From Capra hircus (taxonomy: Eukaryota > Chordata > Mammalia > Artiodactyla > Bovidae): 64,000 nt of DNA. A program made the position numbers and the translations under genes. Shown one piece after another: positions 1 to 11,064 of this stretch (position 1 is the first letter of the stretch; every line of letters begins with the position of its first letter). The stretch lies in assembly GCF_001704415.2 (NCBI RefSeq), contig NC_030817.1:55723550-55787549 (forward strand). Direction: 5' to 3'. The notes under the pieces are model-generated. The model did not search any database. It was not told the origin of the DNA and was given only the letters and a program-made list of their open reading frames with translations.

Positions 1-178
1 TGGTAAAGAACCGTCCTACCATGTGGGAGACATGGGTTCAATCCCTGGGTCAGGAAGATCCCTTGGAGAAGGAAATGGCAACGCACTCCAGTATTCTTGC
101 CTGGGAAATCCCATGGACAGAGGAGCCTGGCGAGCTACAGTTCATAGGGTCACAAAAGAGTGGCAGGAACAACAAACA
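1..178 (+). repeat. Bov-tA SINE, cut by window edge
   Basis: Ruminant SINE in sense orientation: the tRNA-derived head (gttcaatccctgggtc) is followed by the BovA body with ccatggacagaggagcctgg and a degenerate gggtcacaaaagagt end. The head start lies before the window. Confidence 0.9.
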
Positions 179-1272
179 TAGTCTTTGCTCTGTATAAAAT
201 TGTACAAGCAGAACACTCTTTCCAGTATATCTTCTCATAAACTATCTTGTTGTAAAGACTCTGTGGGTGCCCTTTGCATTGAGAATCAAAAGTGCTTTTC
301 ATTATCTGATGAATTAGTAAAGACTTCTGACCACATTTCCTCTGGGGGAAAGTTTTGACATGTTAGTTCAAAATAAAATTGGCCTCTATGTTTGGGAAGG
401 CATTTCCAAACCAAATAAATGACCTTCAATATTAAAAGCCAAGAAGTGCATTAAATGTAGCAGTGGTGATTCTTTAGGTCACAGAATGATGACAAACCTG
501 ATGGGGTGAGTCGAGGGATTCTGCAGCCTGCAGGCAGAAAGCCTTGATGTTGACCTGCAACAAAAACTGATCTTTAAAGGCTCAGAGTGCTTTGCATCAT
601 TGGTGAGGGCTTCTTGAGGCTGGTTTATTTACATAGGCTCCCTTTCCACTTTTCGTAATAATTTATCTCCATCTAGAAGGCTACAGAACATTGAGAATAA
701 CTTATGTTCAGAGAATTCATGAGCTATTGGGCTGGAGGTCCTATCCATGCATGTTCAATGTTGCCCTCTGGAGGCCAAGATGTGGCTGAATTTCTGATGA
801 CAGCTTGGATCCTTGTGCAAAGTAGAGATCCAAAAGATAAATTTTCAAGTCACAGTGGGACATGATGACATGGGCCATGAATTTCATCCTTCCTACCACT
901 CATAGTGTATATTTTCAGCTGGATCTACCACATACTCAGGAGGCGTTGTCAAGATTCTAAGTGTTGTTTAAATGCACAAATGTGAATTAATGGTTAAAAC
1001 AAAAGCCCTTCCTTCAAATTAACCTATTTTAGATTGAAACCTATGCTACTTACAGTATAGGAGACTGTAGTATTAGGATTAAGTCTCCTTCCTTAATTAG
1101 CTCTCAAACTAACTTGACATTTCAGTAAAATAAGTGGAAAAAGTTTTATTCTAAAGTACTGAAGGAAAAAGGCCGAATGGAATTTTCATAAAATATTTAA
1201 GTGCTTTGTTTTCCGGCTCTGATGGATGACTGGGAAAATATAAATAACTATTTTTTGTTTTCATTTTCTTAG
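1..1272 (+). other. TLN2: TLN2 intron (3' part) before exon 1
   Basis: Only the 3' part of this intron is in the window. It opens with a Bov-tA SINE (1-178). From 179 to the acceptor at 1272 I recognise no repeat or gene; the sequence is AT-rich and ends in a pyrimidine tract. Confidence 0.9.
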
Positions 1273-1440
1273 GACGTTTTAATGAGTTTGGCTAAAGCTG
1301 TTGCCAATGCTGCTGCCATGTTGGTACTAAAGGCAAAGAATGTTGCCCAAGTGGCTGAGGACACGGTCCTGCAGAACAGGGTGATCGCTGCGGCCACCCA
1401 GTGCGCCCTCTCTACCTCCCAGCTAGTGGCGTGCGCCAAG
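1273..1440 (+). CDS. TLN2: TLN2 coding exon 1 of window (rod R2)
   Basis: Fifty-six codons in phase 0, after a pyrimidine-rich acceptor (tttcttag, AG at 1271-1272) and before donor aag|gtaagc. The peptide starts DVLMSLAKAV and ends QLVACAK. It corresponds to about residues 666-721 of talin-1, inside bundle R2. Alanine-rich amphipathic helices are typical of the talin rod. The ATG at 1282 is an internal methionine, not a start: the frame is open back through the acceptor and matches talin there. Reading on past 1440 enters intron and meets a stop. Confidence 0.95.
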
Positions 1441-1854
1441 GTAAGCTGGCGGGCACCCCAGCCCTTTCTTCAGAGTGTTTGTGAGAGGAAACAGGGGCAG
1501 AACTTGTTAAAATTGCCTAAGATTCAGAGCTTGCTTCAGGTGCCTTTCAGGTGAAATGGTAGTATTTTAGCATAAGCTGTCCAGTTCCACTCTAATAATT
1601 TTTTCCTTGCTCAAGCCCTGAAGCAATGGTACTTTTCTGTGTCTAATTGCCATTTCTACATGTAAATTGCTGTATCTCCCCTTCAGACTTGACAGCATGT
1701 CTTATTTACCCCTGTGCACAAAGAGCTCTTGGATTATGCCGTTACAGCATTATCTGCAGAGTTAGTGGGAGCCCTTTCTGCACTGCACAGTATCAGAATG
1801 AGGGATAATGATGTTGTTCATGGTTGTCATTAGGATGTACACACTCTGTATAAC

Positions 1855-1985
1855 ACAGTACCTCATGTAGCACCATCACCCCTGGTTTACTGAAGAGGAA
1901 ACTGAGGCCCTTAGATGTTACTGAGTGATTACAGCCACAGAAATCATAAGTGCCTGGACTAGGCTTACAAATCAGGCTGGTCTAA
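1855..1985 (+). repeat. MIR-like ancient SINE
   Basis: Contains the typical MIR core phrases ctgaagaggaaactgaggc and ttactgagtgattacag-type sequence. Old mammalian SINE; limits approximate. Confidence 0.6.
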
Positions 1986-2100
1986 CTTCAGATACCCTTT
2001 GCACTCAACCACGTGTATCTTCGCTGAGATAATGCATCACAGGATGGTAGGTGTTAGTTTCTCCACCTGACGATATAACATACTGTACAGATCTGTAAGA

Positions 2101-2302
2101 GCTTCCCTCAGGGCTCAGCAGTAAAGAATCCTCCTGCCCGTGCAGAAGACATGGATTCAGTCCCTGGGTCGGGAAGATCCCCTGGAGAAGGGAAGGGCAA
2201 CCCACTCCAGTTTTCCTGCCATGGATGGACAGAGGAGCCTGGTGGATTCCAGGCCATAGAATCACAGAGTCGGACACAACTGAGCAACCGAGCATACACG
2301 CA
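2101..2302 (+). repeat. Bov-tA SINE
   Basis: Sense copy: head near 2102, B-box-like segment attcagtccctgggtcggg, body with ggatggacagaggagcctgg, and tail cacagagtcggacacaactg. A short deletion is visible around the ccatgg segment. Confidence 0.9.
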
Positions 2303-2841
2303 TGGCTCTGTAATCTGGTTCCCCCTGGCATTTCCAGTCCTAGGAGAGGGTTTGCAGCATCAGTCGGAGGCATCATTGATGGTCTCCCTCCTGCTTTCCT
2401 TGTTCACCAGCCTAGTTTCACAGATGCTGATGCAACCCACTCTACTCTCTAAACCATGAAGCAGACTTCCAGGAAATATATCTGGAAAAAAATCATAATT
2501 CTTTGACATAGTCTTTATCTCAGCTTGGAAGACTCAGTTCAGAGGTTCCCAAGAGGAGGAGGTGTGAATGGTAAATATCAGAAATTTCTCTCTATAGAAG
2601 TAGTCAGTAGTATCAGTGGTTATAGAGCACTAATGGAGGTGAAAGTTAGTGGGCATCTAAAAATCACAAAGTGAAATGGTCGAGTATGAGAAACCTCCCG
2701 TGATGGTTCAGTTTAATCGCTGGTCCTGTAAGTAAGGAACTGAGGCCCAGGGCAGGGAAGGACATGGCAGAAATGCTAGTGGGCACTGGAGAACCTAGAG
2801 TTGTGATACGGTGCCCAAGACCCACTCCCGTCTCGCTTCAG

Positions 2842-3136
2842 GTCGTGAGCCCCACCATCAGCTCCCCTGTGTGCCAGGAGCAGCTGATTGAAGCAGGGAA
2901 GCTTGTGGATCGCTCTGTAGAAAACTGCGTCCGCGCCTGCCAGGCGGCCACCGACGACACTGAGCTGCTGAAGCAGGTCAGTGCGGCTGCCAGTGTGGTC
3001 AGCCAGGCCCTCCACGATCTCCTGCAGCACGTACGACAGTTTGCCAGCCGAGGCGAGCCCATCGGTCGCTACGACCAGGCCACCGACACCATCATGTGCG
3101 TCACCGAGAGCATCTTCAGCTCCATGGGCGATGCTG
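2842..3136 (+). CDS. TLN2: TLN2 coding exon 2 of window (R2 end, R3 start)
   Basis: Longest exon of the window (295 nt), phase 0 in and phase 1 out; acceptor cgcttcag, donor g|gtgagg. It begins VVSPTISSPVCQEQ and ends SIFSSMGDA plus one base of a split glycine codon. It covers about residues 722-820 in talin-1 numbering: the end of R2 and the first helices of R3. The threonine matching T809 of the destabilising R3 core is codon 3103-3105. R3 is the weakest rod bundle; it binds RIAM when folded and vinculin when unfolded (family knowledge). Residues such as LVDRSVENC separate this from talin-1. Confidence 0.97.
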
Positions 3137-3351
3137 GTGAGGAGTTGGGCTGTGGGCTGTGGGTGGGCCAGGCGGTTTGGGGTTCCCTGATGTCATTGAC
3201 TGTGAGCAAGTCAGATGATGGTTTCCTGGACGCCTGGTAAAAGGGCAAATGCTAATCACTCTCAGTCAGAGCCTTCTTCTGAAGCTGGGAAAGATCGGCT
3301 CCTAATCTGTCCATCCAAGCAACACCAAGAGACTTAACGTCATCTAGAGTT

Positions 3352-3369
3352 TTATATATATATATATAA
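3352..3369. repeat. (TA)n microsatellite
   Basis: About nine TA units in an AT-rich intronic stretch. Confidence 0.8.
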
Positions 3370-3896
3370 AATTTAGGTGCACAGTATATCCCTTTTGTTC
3401 CCAGAATGTCCATGTTGGCTATGGTAAAGTTGGTGTTGCCACAGGAAGACGCAAGAATGAGGCTTGGAAGTTTATTATACTCAGAGGTCCCAGTCAGGGT
3501 GTCTCTGACTGTCACACAGGGTCACAAGGGAAGCATCAGGTTCTGACCAGATGGCAAGAGATAGGATTAAGGAGAGAGCTCAGGACACTGCCTTTATTGG
3601 GATTTCTGTAGAAAAAGCAAGATGGAGCAAGATGAACAACTTAGGTTTGACTAGTCTAAATAGTTTCATCTGGCTCTTGCTTATAGGTGTGATCCCAAGT
3701 TGCCTGATCCATGGCTCTGGGGTGATGAAGGCAGAGAAATATTGCCTCCTGGCTGTAGGGGCCAGATAGAGGATAGCTCTGGATTGGTTAGTTTGCCACC
3801 ATACTCTTGGCTGGACCTTTTCCTATCTCTATTTGCTAGCTTTGTGAGGGGCAGTTTCTTTCCAACCAGAAAAGTTTTCCTAAGATGTCAAACATC

Positions 3897-3943
3897 ACTA
3901 TACATACATACATACACACACACACAAATATGTATATATAACC
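3897..3943. repeat. CATA/CA/TA compound microsatellite
   Basis: Tracts of catacata, cacaca and tatata run together over about 47 bp. Confidence 0.75.
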
Positions 3944-3988
3944 TTTTCAGCCTATTAGTTAAAAATTAAGTCTCCCCAGACCCAGCCC

Positions 3989-4275
3989 CGGAGAAGGCGA
4001 TGGCACCCCACTCCAGTACTCTTGCCTGGAAAATCCATCCCATGGACGGAGGAGCCTGGTAGGCTGCATTCCATGGGGTGGCAAAGAGTCAGACATGACT
4101 GAGCAACTTCACTTTCACTTTTTACTTTCATGCATTGGAGAAGGAAATGGCAACCCACTCCAGTGTTCTTGCCTGGAAAATCCCAGGGACGGGGGAGCCT
4201 GGTGGGCTGCCATCTATGGGGTTGCACAGAGTCAGACACGACTGAAGCAGCTTAGCAGCGGCAGCAGCAGCAGAC
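3989..4275 (+). repeat. Bov-A2 dimeric SINE
   Basis: Two BovA monomers in tandem. The first starts gagaaggcgatggcaccc and the second tgcattggagaaggaaatgg. They are joined by the usual ttcactttcacttt linker and end in a CAG-rich tail (agcagcggcagcagcagcag). Confidence 0.92.
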
Positions 4276-4314
4276 CCAGCCCATTACTATCCCATCTAAA
4301 TCTCTGGAAATGAC

Positions 4315-4830
4315 CACTTACCAATTTCTGTTTTACCTGTTCAGAAATGTTAAGTCTTCCTTCCTAGATATAGGTGTATGTGTATATAACATCCTCTTTC
4401 TTTCCATATTAATGGAGTTCTATTACATATACTCTTTTGCAACATTTTTCCCTGAATATATTAGAATGTTTCTGCCTGTTGACCTATACACTATTCTTTC
4501 TAATGGGAGCATAGTATTCAGTTCAAGAATACATCATAATTTACTTAACCAGTTGTTTTCTAATGGTAATTTCCAAATTTTTGTTTGTTTTACAAAATTA
4601 ATATAGTAATGATTCTTGCAAAAATGCCTCTGTTTACTTTGGGGAGTATATATAGGACAGGTTCCCATCATTTGAATTTCTGGGTCAATAAGTATGTACA
4701 TTTTTAATTTTAAACATGTCTGAAATTTCTCTCCAGAAAGGTTCCACAGTTTGCAACCCCACCAGTAGTTTGAAAGATATCTACTTTTGTACTTATTCAT
4801 CAGCACAGAGCAGTTGAGTTTTGTTTTGTT
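4315..4830 (-). repeat. Old L1-like sequence, antisense
   Basis: Phrases such as gaatttctgggtcaataagtatgtac and ctccagaaaggttccacag, in broken form, recall the antisense ORF2 3' region of old L1 families. Highly diverged; limits approximate. Confidence 0.5.
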
Positions 4831-5999
4831 TTTTTTTTTTAAGAAAACTACCTAGTGCTTTTCTCCATCTTTCTTGAGTGATTTAAGAAGTGGATTCTTG
4901 TGGTTCTTTTATTTAAATAAACTTCATATTGTGGAATATTTTTTATATCTATAGAAAAGTTGCTGGAGTAATAGACTTTTCCTTTACTATTCCCTGTTTC
5001 CTTTAACATCTCCCTCAGCCTACAGGACATTGGTCAGGACTGGGAGATGAGCACTGGTACATTATAGTTCTTTAAACTACAGACATTATTCAGATTTCAC
5101 CAGTTTTTCACTAATGTCCTTTCATTGTCCCAGGAGCTAATCCAGGATGCCTTGAATCAAGCACATTTAGATTTTCATGAAGTTTCCCATTCCCACTTCA
5201 TGCTGATAGTGCTTCAAGATTCTCCACATATGACCCAAAGGAGGATATTGCTCATATTTGAATCGTTTTATTTTTTAATGTATATGATGGTAGCCCTCCC
5301 ACTTCCAAAAGGAAGTTGAAACAGATTTCAATAAAATCACAGTTCCTAAGAACAAGATCAAAACCAATGCTGGGAAGGAAAGAGTGAGCAAAGAAATAAC
5401 TGGAAAAAAAAAAAAGAAATAACTGAGAGGGAGACTGGGCCAAAGCAGATCTCGGCATCTGAGCATGAAACTGGGGTCTGAGCTTTCTGTGAGTTAGAGC
5501 CAAGAGACACAAATAGAGTGGGTTATGTGATACCACTCATCTGATGTTAGGCAGGCTCAAAATTAAAAGATAATTTTTTTCTATGCACATTACTCAAAGA
5601 GCTTATCACAGGGGCTTTGGTGTAAGAGACTCTTGATATGAGGAAAATAGTATTTTTTATATAAGTATTTATTAAGCATAAATGCACATAATAAATCCAC
5701 ATAATCTTGTTCCCTGCCTTCTCTTTATAAAAAGTTCCTCTTAGGTTACTTATGTCATCTTTATCCCGCACAGTTAGAGACTGAACTTGGATGCCTTTGG
5801 GGTAGACAGGCCTGGCAGCCACAGGGAATGTTTTTGGTTCTGGGTCTGACTTGGCTTCATTGCTTCGAATGGAGCATGGAGGCTCATTTCTCTGTCCTTT
5901 TTGCCAGAGAAGCAGAGACGAGAATGTACTGGCCCCTGAGGTTTCCCCTGAGCTTTAAGAGGCAGACACACAGACTGCATCCTCTGTCCCACCCTCTAG

Positions 6000-6166
6000 G
6001 TGAAATGGTACGCCAGGCCCGGGTCCTGGCCCAGGCCACCTCAGACCTCGTCAACGCCATGAGGTCAGACGCGGAAGCTGAAATTGACATGGAGAATTCC
6101 AAGAAGCTCCTGGCAGCAGCTAAACTCTTGGCTGACTCCACAGCTCGCATGGTGGAGGCTGCAAAG
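6000..6166 (+). CDS. TLN2: TLN2 coding exon 3 of window (rod R3)
   Basis: 167 nt. The first two bases complete the glycine codon split by the previous intron; the exon ends in phase 0 at aag|gtagta, after acceptor ccctctag. The peptide runs EMVRQARVLAQATSDL to ARMVEAAK, about residues 821-875 in talin-1 numbering. Two more R3 core threonines, matching T833 (in AQATSD) and T867 (in ADSTAR), are present. The donor gtagta is weaker than the common gtragt form. The upstream ORF reading of 5828-5999 is intron. Confidence 0.96.
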
Positions 6167-6574
6167 GTAGTACATTGGATTTATTCACTTGAAAAGTGAA
6201 CGTTATTGAAAGTAAGAATCTGAAAGTTACCTTCAGGATAGAGAGTGGGTAGCAGAATGCGTGTTTTTATTTGTTTAAAGTCTATGTGGCTTTGTAATGT
6301 TTAACCTTCTTCAAGTGGGAAACAGGGAAGTCATGGAACACATGAATGAAACTCTTTAGGGCGACGGTGCTGACTCAGCCATAGATAGCAGAATCCCTGC
6401 TTAGCATGTGTTCTTTCCATTGAGTCACTGCCATTGACTTTATTGAAAATGATGACTAATTTAAATTTGAGATTTTCAACAGTAAATTCATTTTGACCTG
6501 TTTTCTTCCTGTAGCCTTAATGTCACTTTACCCTCCATTTGACTTCTCAGCTAAACTTCTTCCAAGATTTTGCA

Positions 6575-6800
6575 TAAGTGACCAACTTGTGGTTACCAAA
6601 GGGGATGTGGGGGAGAGATAAATTAGGAATTTGGGATTCATATATACATGCTATTATACATGAGATAGAACTACAAGTTCTATACGACAAGAACTAACTG
6701 TATAGCACATATAGTACAGAGGAAACTCTGTACTCAATATTTTATAATAACCTCTATGGGGAAAGAATCTGAAAAAGAGTATATATATATATAAAGGCAA
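6575..6800 (+). repeat. L1 3' UTR remnant
   Basis: Matches the familiar artiodactyl L1 3' end: cttgtggttaccaaagggg, a gggagagataaattagga segment, and tggggaaagaatctgaaaaa, ending in a TA-rich tail. Confidence 0.75.
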
Positions 6801-7437
6801 AATTCAGCAAATTACCTTATATATAATTTTATATGTAATTACCTTATATAATTTTATACCTTATAAAATTCATGTATATATATGAATAAGAAAATAGAAA
6901 CCACCTTCAACTTCATATCCCCAAGGTAACATGATGAATGTATTTCTATGTATTTTCAGGTTCGTTATCCATCCCCCACAGCTTAGCCTGTCTCCTTGGC
7001 TTCTAACAGAACAGTAGGGTATCTCAACCAAGTATGTGAATTTCATTCACTTCCAATGTCTGTGACATGCAGTGATATCCAATAGACCTTCCTCCTTGTC
7101 TAACTCATTATTATATTGCCTGAGGGGCTGAGAGTCCTTGGAGATATATCCTGGGTAGGACTGAAGAGAATCCCAGGGAGGGGCAGAGTCTGAACTTCCT
7201 TCCTCTGCTCTGATCCCTCTTTCTGCCAAGAAGCTCTGCTTCTAACCATGGCTTTTAGCAAAAATACACATTAGACCTTTGGATTATAGTAAGTTTTTTT
7301 TTTTTTTTTTAAGGTTGTTACTAGTTTTGTTTCCTTTTTTCCCCCTCTTCTTTCTAAGTTTAAACAAAGCCATTTCAAGCAAACCCTCATGTTCACAAAA
7401 ATTACTTGCTAGGCTGGAAAGAACTTTAATGATAAGT

Positions 7438-7566
7438 CTGCATGCTGAGTTGCTTCAGTCATGTTCAACTCTTTGCATCCCTAGGGATTGTAGCCCGCCA
7501 GGCTCCTCTGTCCATGGAATTCTCCAGACTAGAATATTGGAGTGGGTTGCCATGCTCTCCTCCAGA
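7438..7566 (-). repeat. Bov-tA/BovA fragment
   Basis: Antisense BovA body: tgcttcagtcatgttcaact, ccaggctcctctgtccatgg and ggagtgggttgccatgctct. The tRNA head is absent. Confidence 0.85.
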
Positions 7567-8619
7567 GTGAAAAGTCTAGTCCGTCCTTTATTTTACAGAT
7601 AAGAAAATTAGAGCTAAGAGCAAAGTTAAGCTTATTATCGCATAACCAGGACTGAGCTGACCAACGTGCACATTTGTTCCTAGATTTGTAGTGGTCCCCA
7701 GACCCATTCACTGCATATACCAGCTTACCAATGTATTTGTTATTTTGGATTATTTATATTAAATGGGACAAATTAAGTGTTTTTCTAAGTTATTTTAATC
7801 TTCTAGTTAAAAGTCGTCATGGCAATATTTTAATTGCTGAATTTTGTTGAAAAATAAAGAATATATGGTAGTTAGACTTACAAAGAATATATTTAATGTG
7901 AAGAAAAAAATACAAACAATCAGTAACTAAGATTACAGGCCAAAATTAGTACCCCATATCTAATATATGTTCATCATAAAAGACATTGCTAAGGAAGGAT
8001 CGAGGCATGCACGTCAGTATAAAGTACAGAAATGGTGCTTTCCTGCTGCTGGAACACAAAGTTAACACTGGAGGCATTGATAAAAAAATACCCAGTGACC
8101 AGAAAAAATGACTCTCATAAAAGCAGAAGAATGCAAAAGGAGCCCTAACAATCCTTTCACATGTGAAGTGCAAAGATTCAATTTTTTAGTTGCTAGAAAC
8201 ACAAAATCAAGACTAGTAAAAGTGGTTTTAAGTTTGAAAGAATGAGAGATTCCATCCAAGAAGATTGCCAATACAACTCTGCCATAGGTGTTAGATCTGT
8301 TCCACTCAGTGTGAATTCCTATGGCTTCTTATAAATACCATAGCTCAGAGAAGTCAATTTTTGCAAATTGGTAAACTTGGCTAGGTGGCCATATGGGAAA
8401 TGGAGACATTCAAAAAATTGATTTTCAGTAATTGGTGTGTTTCTTTCTGCCTTGCAAGCAATTATTATAGCCTGAAAATGTTCATGGAAAGAAACTCGTT
8501 CATCTATATACATCCAGTGCTGGTCACAAAACATGCAGGCCCTGTGCAAAGAATCTTGATTGATGCTTTTATTGCCGGTGGAGGTAGAAGACTGGATAAG
8601 CTTTACGTTTTTGTTGATT

Positions 8620-8835
8620 TGGGGCTTCTCTGGTGGCTCAGATGGTAAAGAATCTGCCGGCAATGCGGGAGACCAGGGTTCAGTCCCTGGGCCAGGAAGA
8701 TCCCTTGGAGAAAAGAATGGCTACCCACTCCAGTATTCTTGCTTGGAGAATTGCATTGACAGAGAAGCCTAGCAGGCTATATAGTCTATGGGGTCACAAA
8801 GAGTCGGACATGACTGAGTGACTAAGACTTACACA
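8620..8835 (+). repeat. Bov-tA SINE
   Basis: Nearly complete sense copy: ggcttctctggtggctcaga head, B-box ggttcagtccctggg, body and agagtcggacatgactgagt end. Confidence 0.93.
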
Positions 8836-9623
8836 CTCACTCATCATGCAGTAAAATTATCTTCTCCCTACATTATCTTTAGCCTTTCTCTTCTACCTAC
8901 TTATCTAAGTAAAATCCACTTGGACTTCTACAGCAACATGATAAAAGAGCCATGGGCTTACACAAGGGAAGCAGGGCCATCAGCAGTGCATGGAACCCTC
9001 CCCTTTCCATGCCTGGATAGTAGCATTTAATTTCTCTTGTTACTTTAGTACAATTGGGTACCAATTCTACTTGAACACATTTGCCAACTCAGGCTGTCTA
9101 GAAATGTAATTTTTAGATACGGTCTTTCTTGAACAACATTGCCTCATAGAACTTTGAATGGCATTCCTCTCCCTCCTCCCCCCCAACCTGGGCCCCTGTG
9201 TTATACTGTAATCTTAGCCCATTCTCATTCGCCAGTGCAGCAGGACAGGACAATCTTTCAGCAAGGATATGTGTCTGTCACTCTAATTAAAATATAGTTC
9301 TTCCCGAGAGATGTGAGCAGGAGGGACTTAACATGTTTTAAACCGTGGGTTTCTGACCACAGGGTAATTGATATGGATGACGAAGACTATGATCTTAAGC
9401 ATTACCATTGGATTTCTCCTATTTAGCTATGCATTGTTGAAACATCCCGTCCCCTGGTAGATATTTTTTTATTGAGAGGAAACATCTTTGTCATAAAGAT
9501 ACTGCTCGGAGCATTCCGAGATATCTTGTACTCCTAGGAAAAAGTAAAATTGAAGGCATAAATTCAGTGTCTTTGGCACATTGCCCCCTGGACCTCCTGG
9601 AATCTTTGCTTTCACCTTGGCAG

Positions 9624-9752
9624 GGGGCTGCAGCCAACCCTGAGAACGAGGACCAGCAGCAAAGGCTGAGAGAAGCTGCCGAAGGTCTCCGGGTGGCAAC
9701 CAATGCTGCGGCCCAGAATGCTATTAAGAAAAAAATCGTCAACCGACTGGAG
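9624..9752 (+). CDS. TLN2: TLN2 coding exon 4 of window (R3 end, R4 start)
   Basis: Forty-three codons, phase 0 to 0, acceptor ccttggcag and donor gag|gtcagt. It begins GAAANPENEDQQQRL and ends KKKIVNRLE, about residues 876-918 of talin-1. The threonine in LRVATNAAAQ matches T901, the fourth of the R3 threonine cluster, so all four are kept. The exon closes R3 and enters the linker to R4. The QQQRLREAAEGLR stretch is nearly invariant between the two vertebrate talins, as far as I recall them. Confidence 0.96.
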
Positions 9753-10950
9753 GTCAGTAAGGAGTAAAGAGCCTGGTTTGCTAGACTTTAGATTTGCAGA
9801 GAGTCTGTTGAAAGAACAATCGAATTCATAAGGCAATGCCCATCCAAAGGAAGCTAGATCAATACGGATGACACAGTTTAAGGTATTAGATGCCATGAGC
9901 AGCTTGAACAGCTGGTTTAGGGCCACCATACGTTTAGGTCCAGTGGTTTAGATCCATTGACACAGTTTGAAAAACTGCTTCAGGTCATGTTTGCGCAAAG
10001 CCAAGATCTTTTCAAAGTTTAACAGTCTTGAATAAAATTCAAATTTTCTTTCAGGAGGAACCATGATTTTGGGGTTTTTATGTTTTCCCCTAGCATTAAG
10101 GGATGTACATGTTCAGAAAAAAAGTGTAAAAATGTAGCTAAAATGTAAATATTTTGTTGGAGGTAATGTTCTTTGAGGACTTCCAATAGAAAGTAATCAC
10201 TTTTGAAGACTGGAGATGGGAATAAAGAGGTATGAAAGGGACTAATAAATACTTTTGTCATTTTTCAGAATGCTCATTTATTGGGAAAAAAGTAATAGGT
10301 ACAAATTCTTTAGAAAATGAATCTCACAAATGTACACAGGAGACTCTTAGAATACAATCTGGGGGGATTTGAGGCCAGAACTTGCCTGTCTGGTGAGGAA
10401 TCCCAACATGTGTAGTTTTCTGGGTTCCAGAAAACAACTGGCCTCCATGTCCGCAGAAGGAGACTGGAGAGTCGACATGATTAAGTATGCCAGGCCCAGA
10501 AAGGCCTGGGCCCTTCTGAACCCAGGCAAGTCAGGAGCACCAGTGTGTGTGCCTGGCGCTTGACCCAGAAAGCAGCCCATGCCTCATGTGAGAGAGAGGC
10601 CTTTTTCCTAAAACATTTAGGCTTGGTGCTGCTTATCAGTTCCATATGGTCTTAGGACTTGTCCCTTGTCTTTTGTAGAAAGACAAATGAACACCAGAAC
10701 TTGGACACTCAAGCCAGCCTCTCTTTTTCATTTGTCCCAGGCAACATAAACCAAAGGAAGACATCAGGACTCAGCTAGGTTAGGATGTCAGTGGTGCTGA
10801 AAGGGTGGAGTCTGTGCCTGGCGCTCCCTTTCTTATAGCTGTCCGTTGCCCCCCTTTAGTGGAGAGAATGTATGTCAGTGTATATATGTGTTTGCACACA
10901 AGAACCCTGGCTCACCTCCTCTCTCTATCCCGCTCCCCTCCCCCGCCCAG
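9753..10950 (+). other. TLN2: TLN2 intron 4-5 of window
   Basis: 1.2-kb GT-AG intron, phase 0. I recognise no mobile element in it. The end is C-rich, forming the acceptor tract of exon 5. Confidence 0.88.
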
Positions 10951-11064
10951 GTTGCAGCCAAGCAGGCTGCTGCTGCAGCCACACAGACCATCGCTGCCTC
11001 CCAGAACGCAGCCGTGTCCAACAAGAACCCTGCGGCCCAGCAGCAGCTGGTGCAGAGCTGCAAG
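10951..11064 (+). CDS. TLN2: TLN2 coding exon 5 of window (rod R4)
   Basis: Thirty-eight codons, phase 0 to 0, with a strong C-rich tract before acceptor ccgcccag and donor aag|gtgagg. It begins VAAKQAAAAATQTIAA and ends QQLVQSCK. It maps to bundle R4, about residues 919-957 of talin-1, where the matching talin-1 segment is one residue longer in the loop after TQTIAA. The segment NAAVSNKNPAAQQQ is characteristic of talin-2. Confidence 0.95.

Larger units (their letters stand above)
1441..2841 (+). other. TLN2: TLN2 intron 1-2 of window
   Basis: 1.4-kb GT-AG intron, phase 0. It holds a MIR-like stretch (1855-1985) and a Bov-tA SINE (2101-2302). I see nothing else recognisable. The open frame from 2764 into exon 2 reads through the acceptor and is not coding upstream of 2842. 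Confidence 0.9.
3137..5999 (+). other. TLN2: TLN2 intron 2-3 of window
   Basis: 2.9-kb GT-AG intron, phase 1. A (TA)n tract lies at 3352-3369 and a CA/TA-rich microsatellite at 3897-3943. A Bov-A2 dimer follows at 3989-4275, then sequence resembling antisense old L1 (about 4315-4830 and 5040-5160). The rest, including 3370-3890 and 5200-5990, gives me nothing recognisable. Confidence 0.88.
6167..9623 (+). other. TLN2: TLN2 intron 3-4 of window
   Basis: 3.5-kb GT-AG intron, phase 0. It contains an L1 3'-end remnant (6575-6800) followed by AT-rich sequence, a Bov-tA fragment on the minus strand (7438-7566) and a Bov-tA on the plus strand (8620-8835). 7600-8600 and 8850-9600 look unique; no gene seen. 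Confidence 0.88.

Noticed and set aside
2764..3240. 158-codon frame starting at the ATG at 2764
   Set aside because: The talin frame is right, but both ends are intron read-through; splice sites at 2841 and 3137 define the exon.
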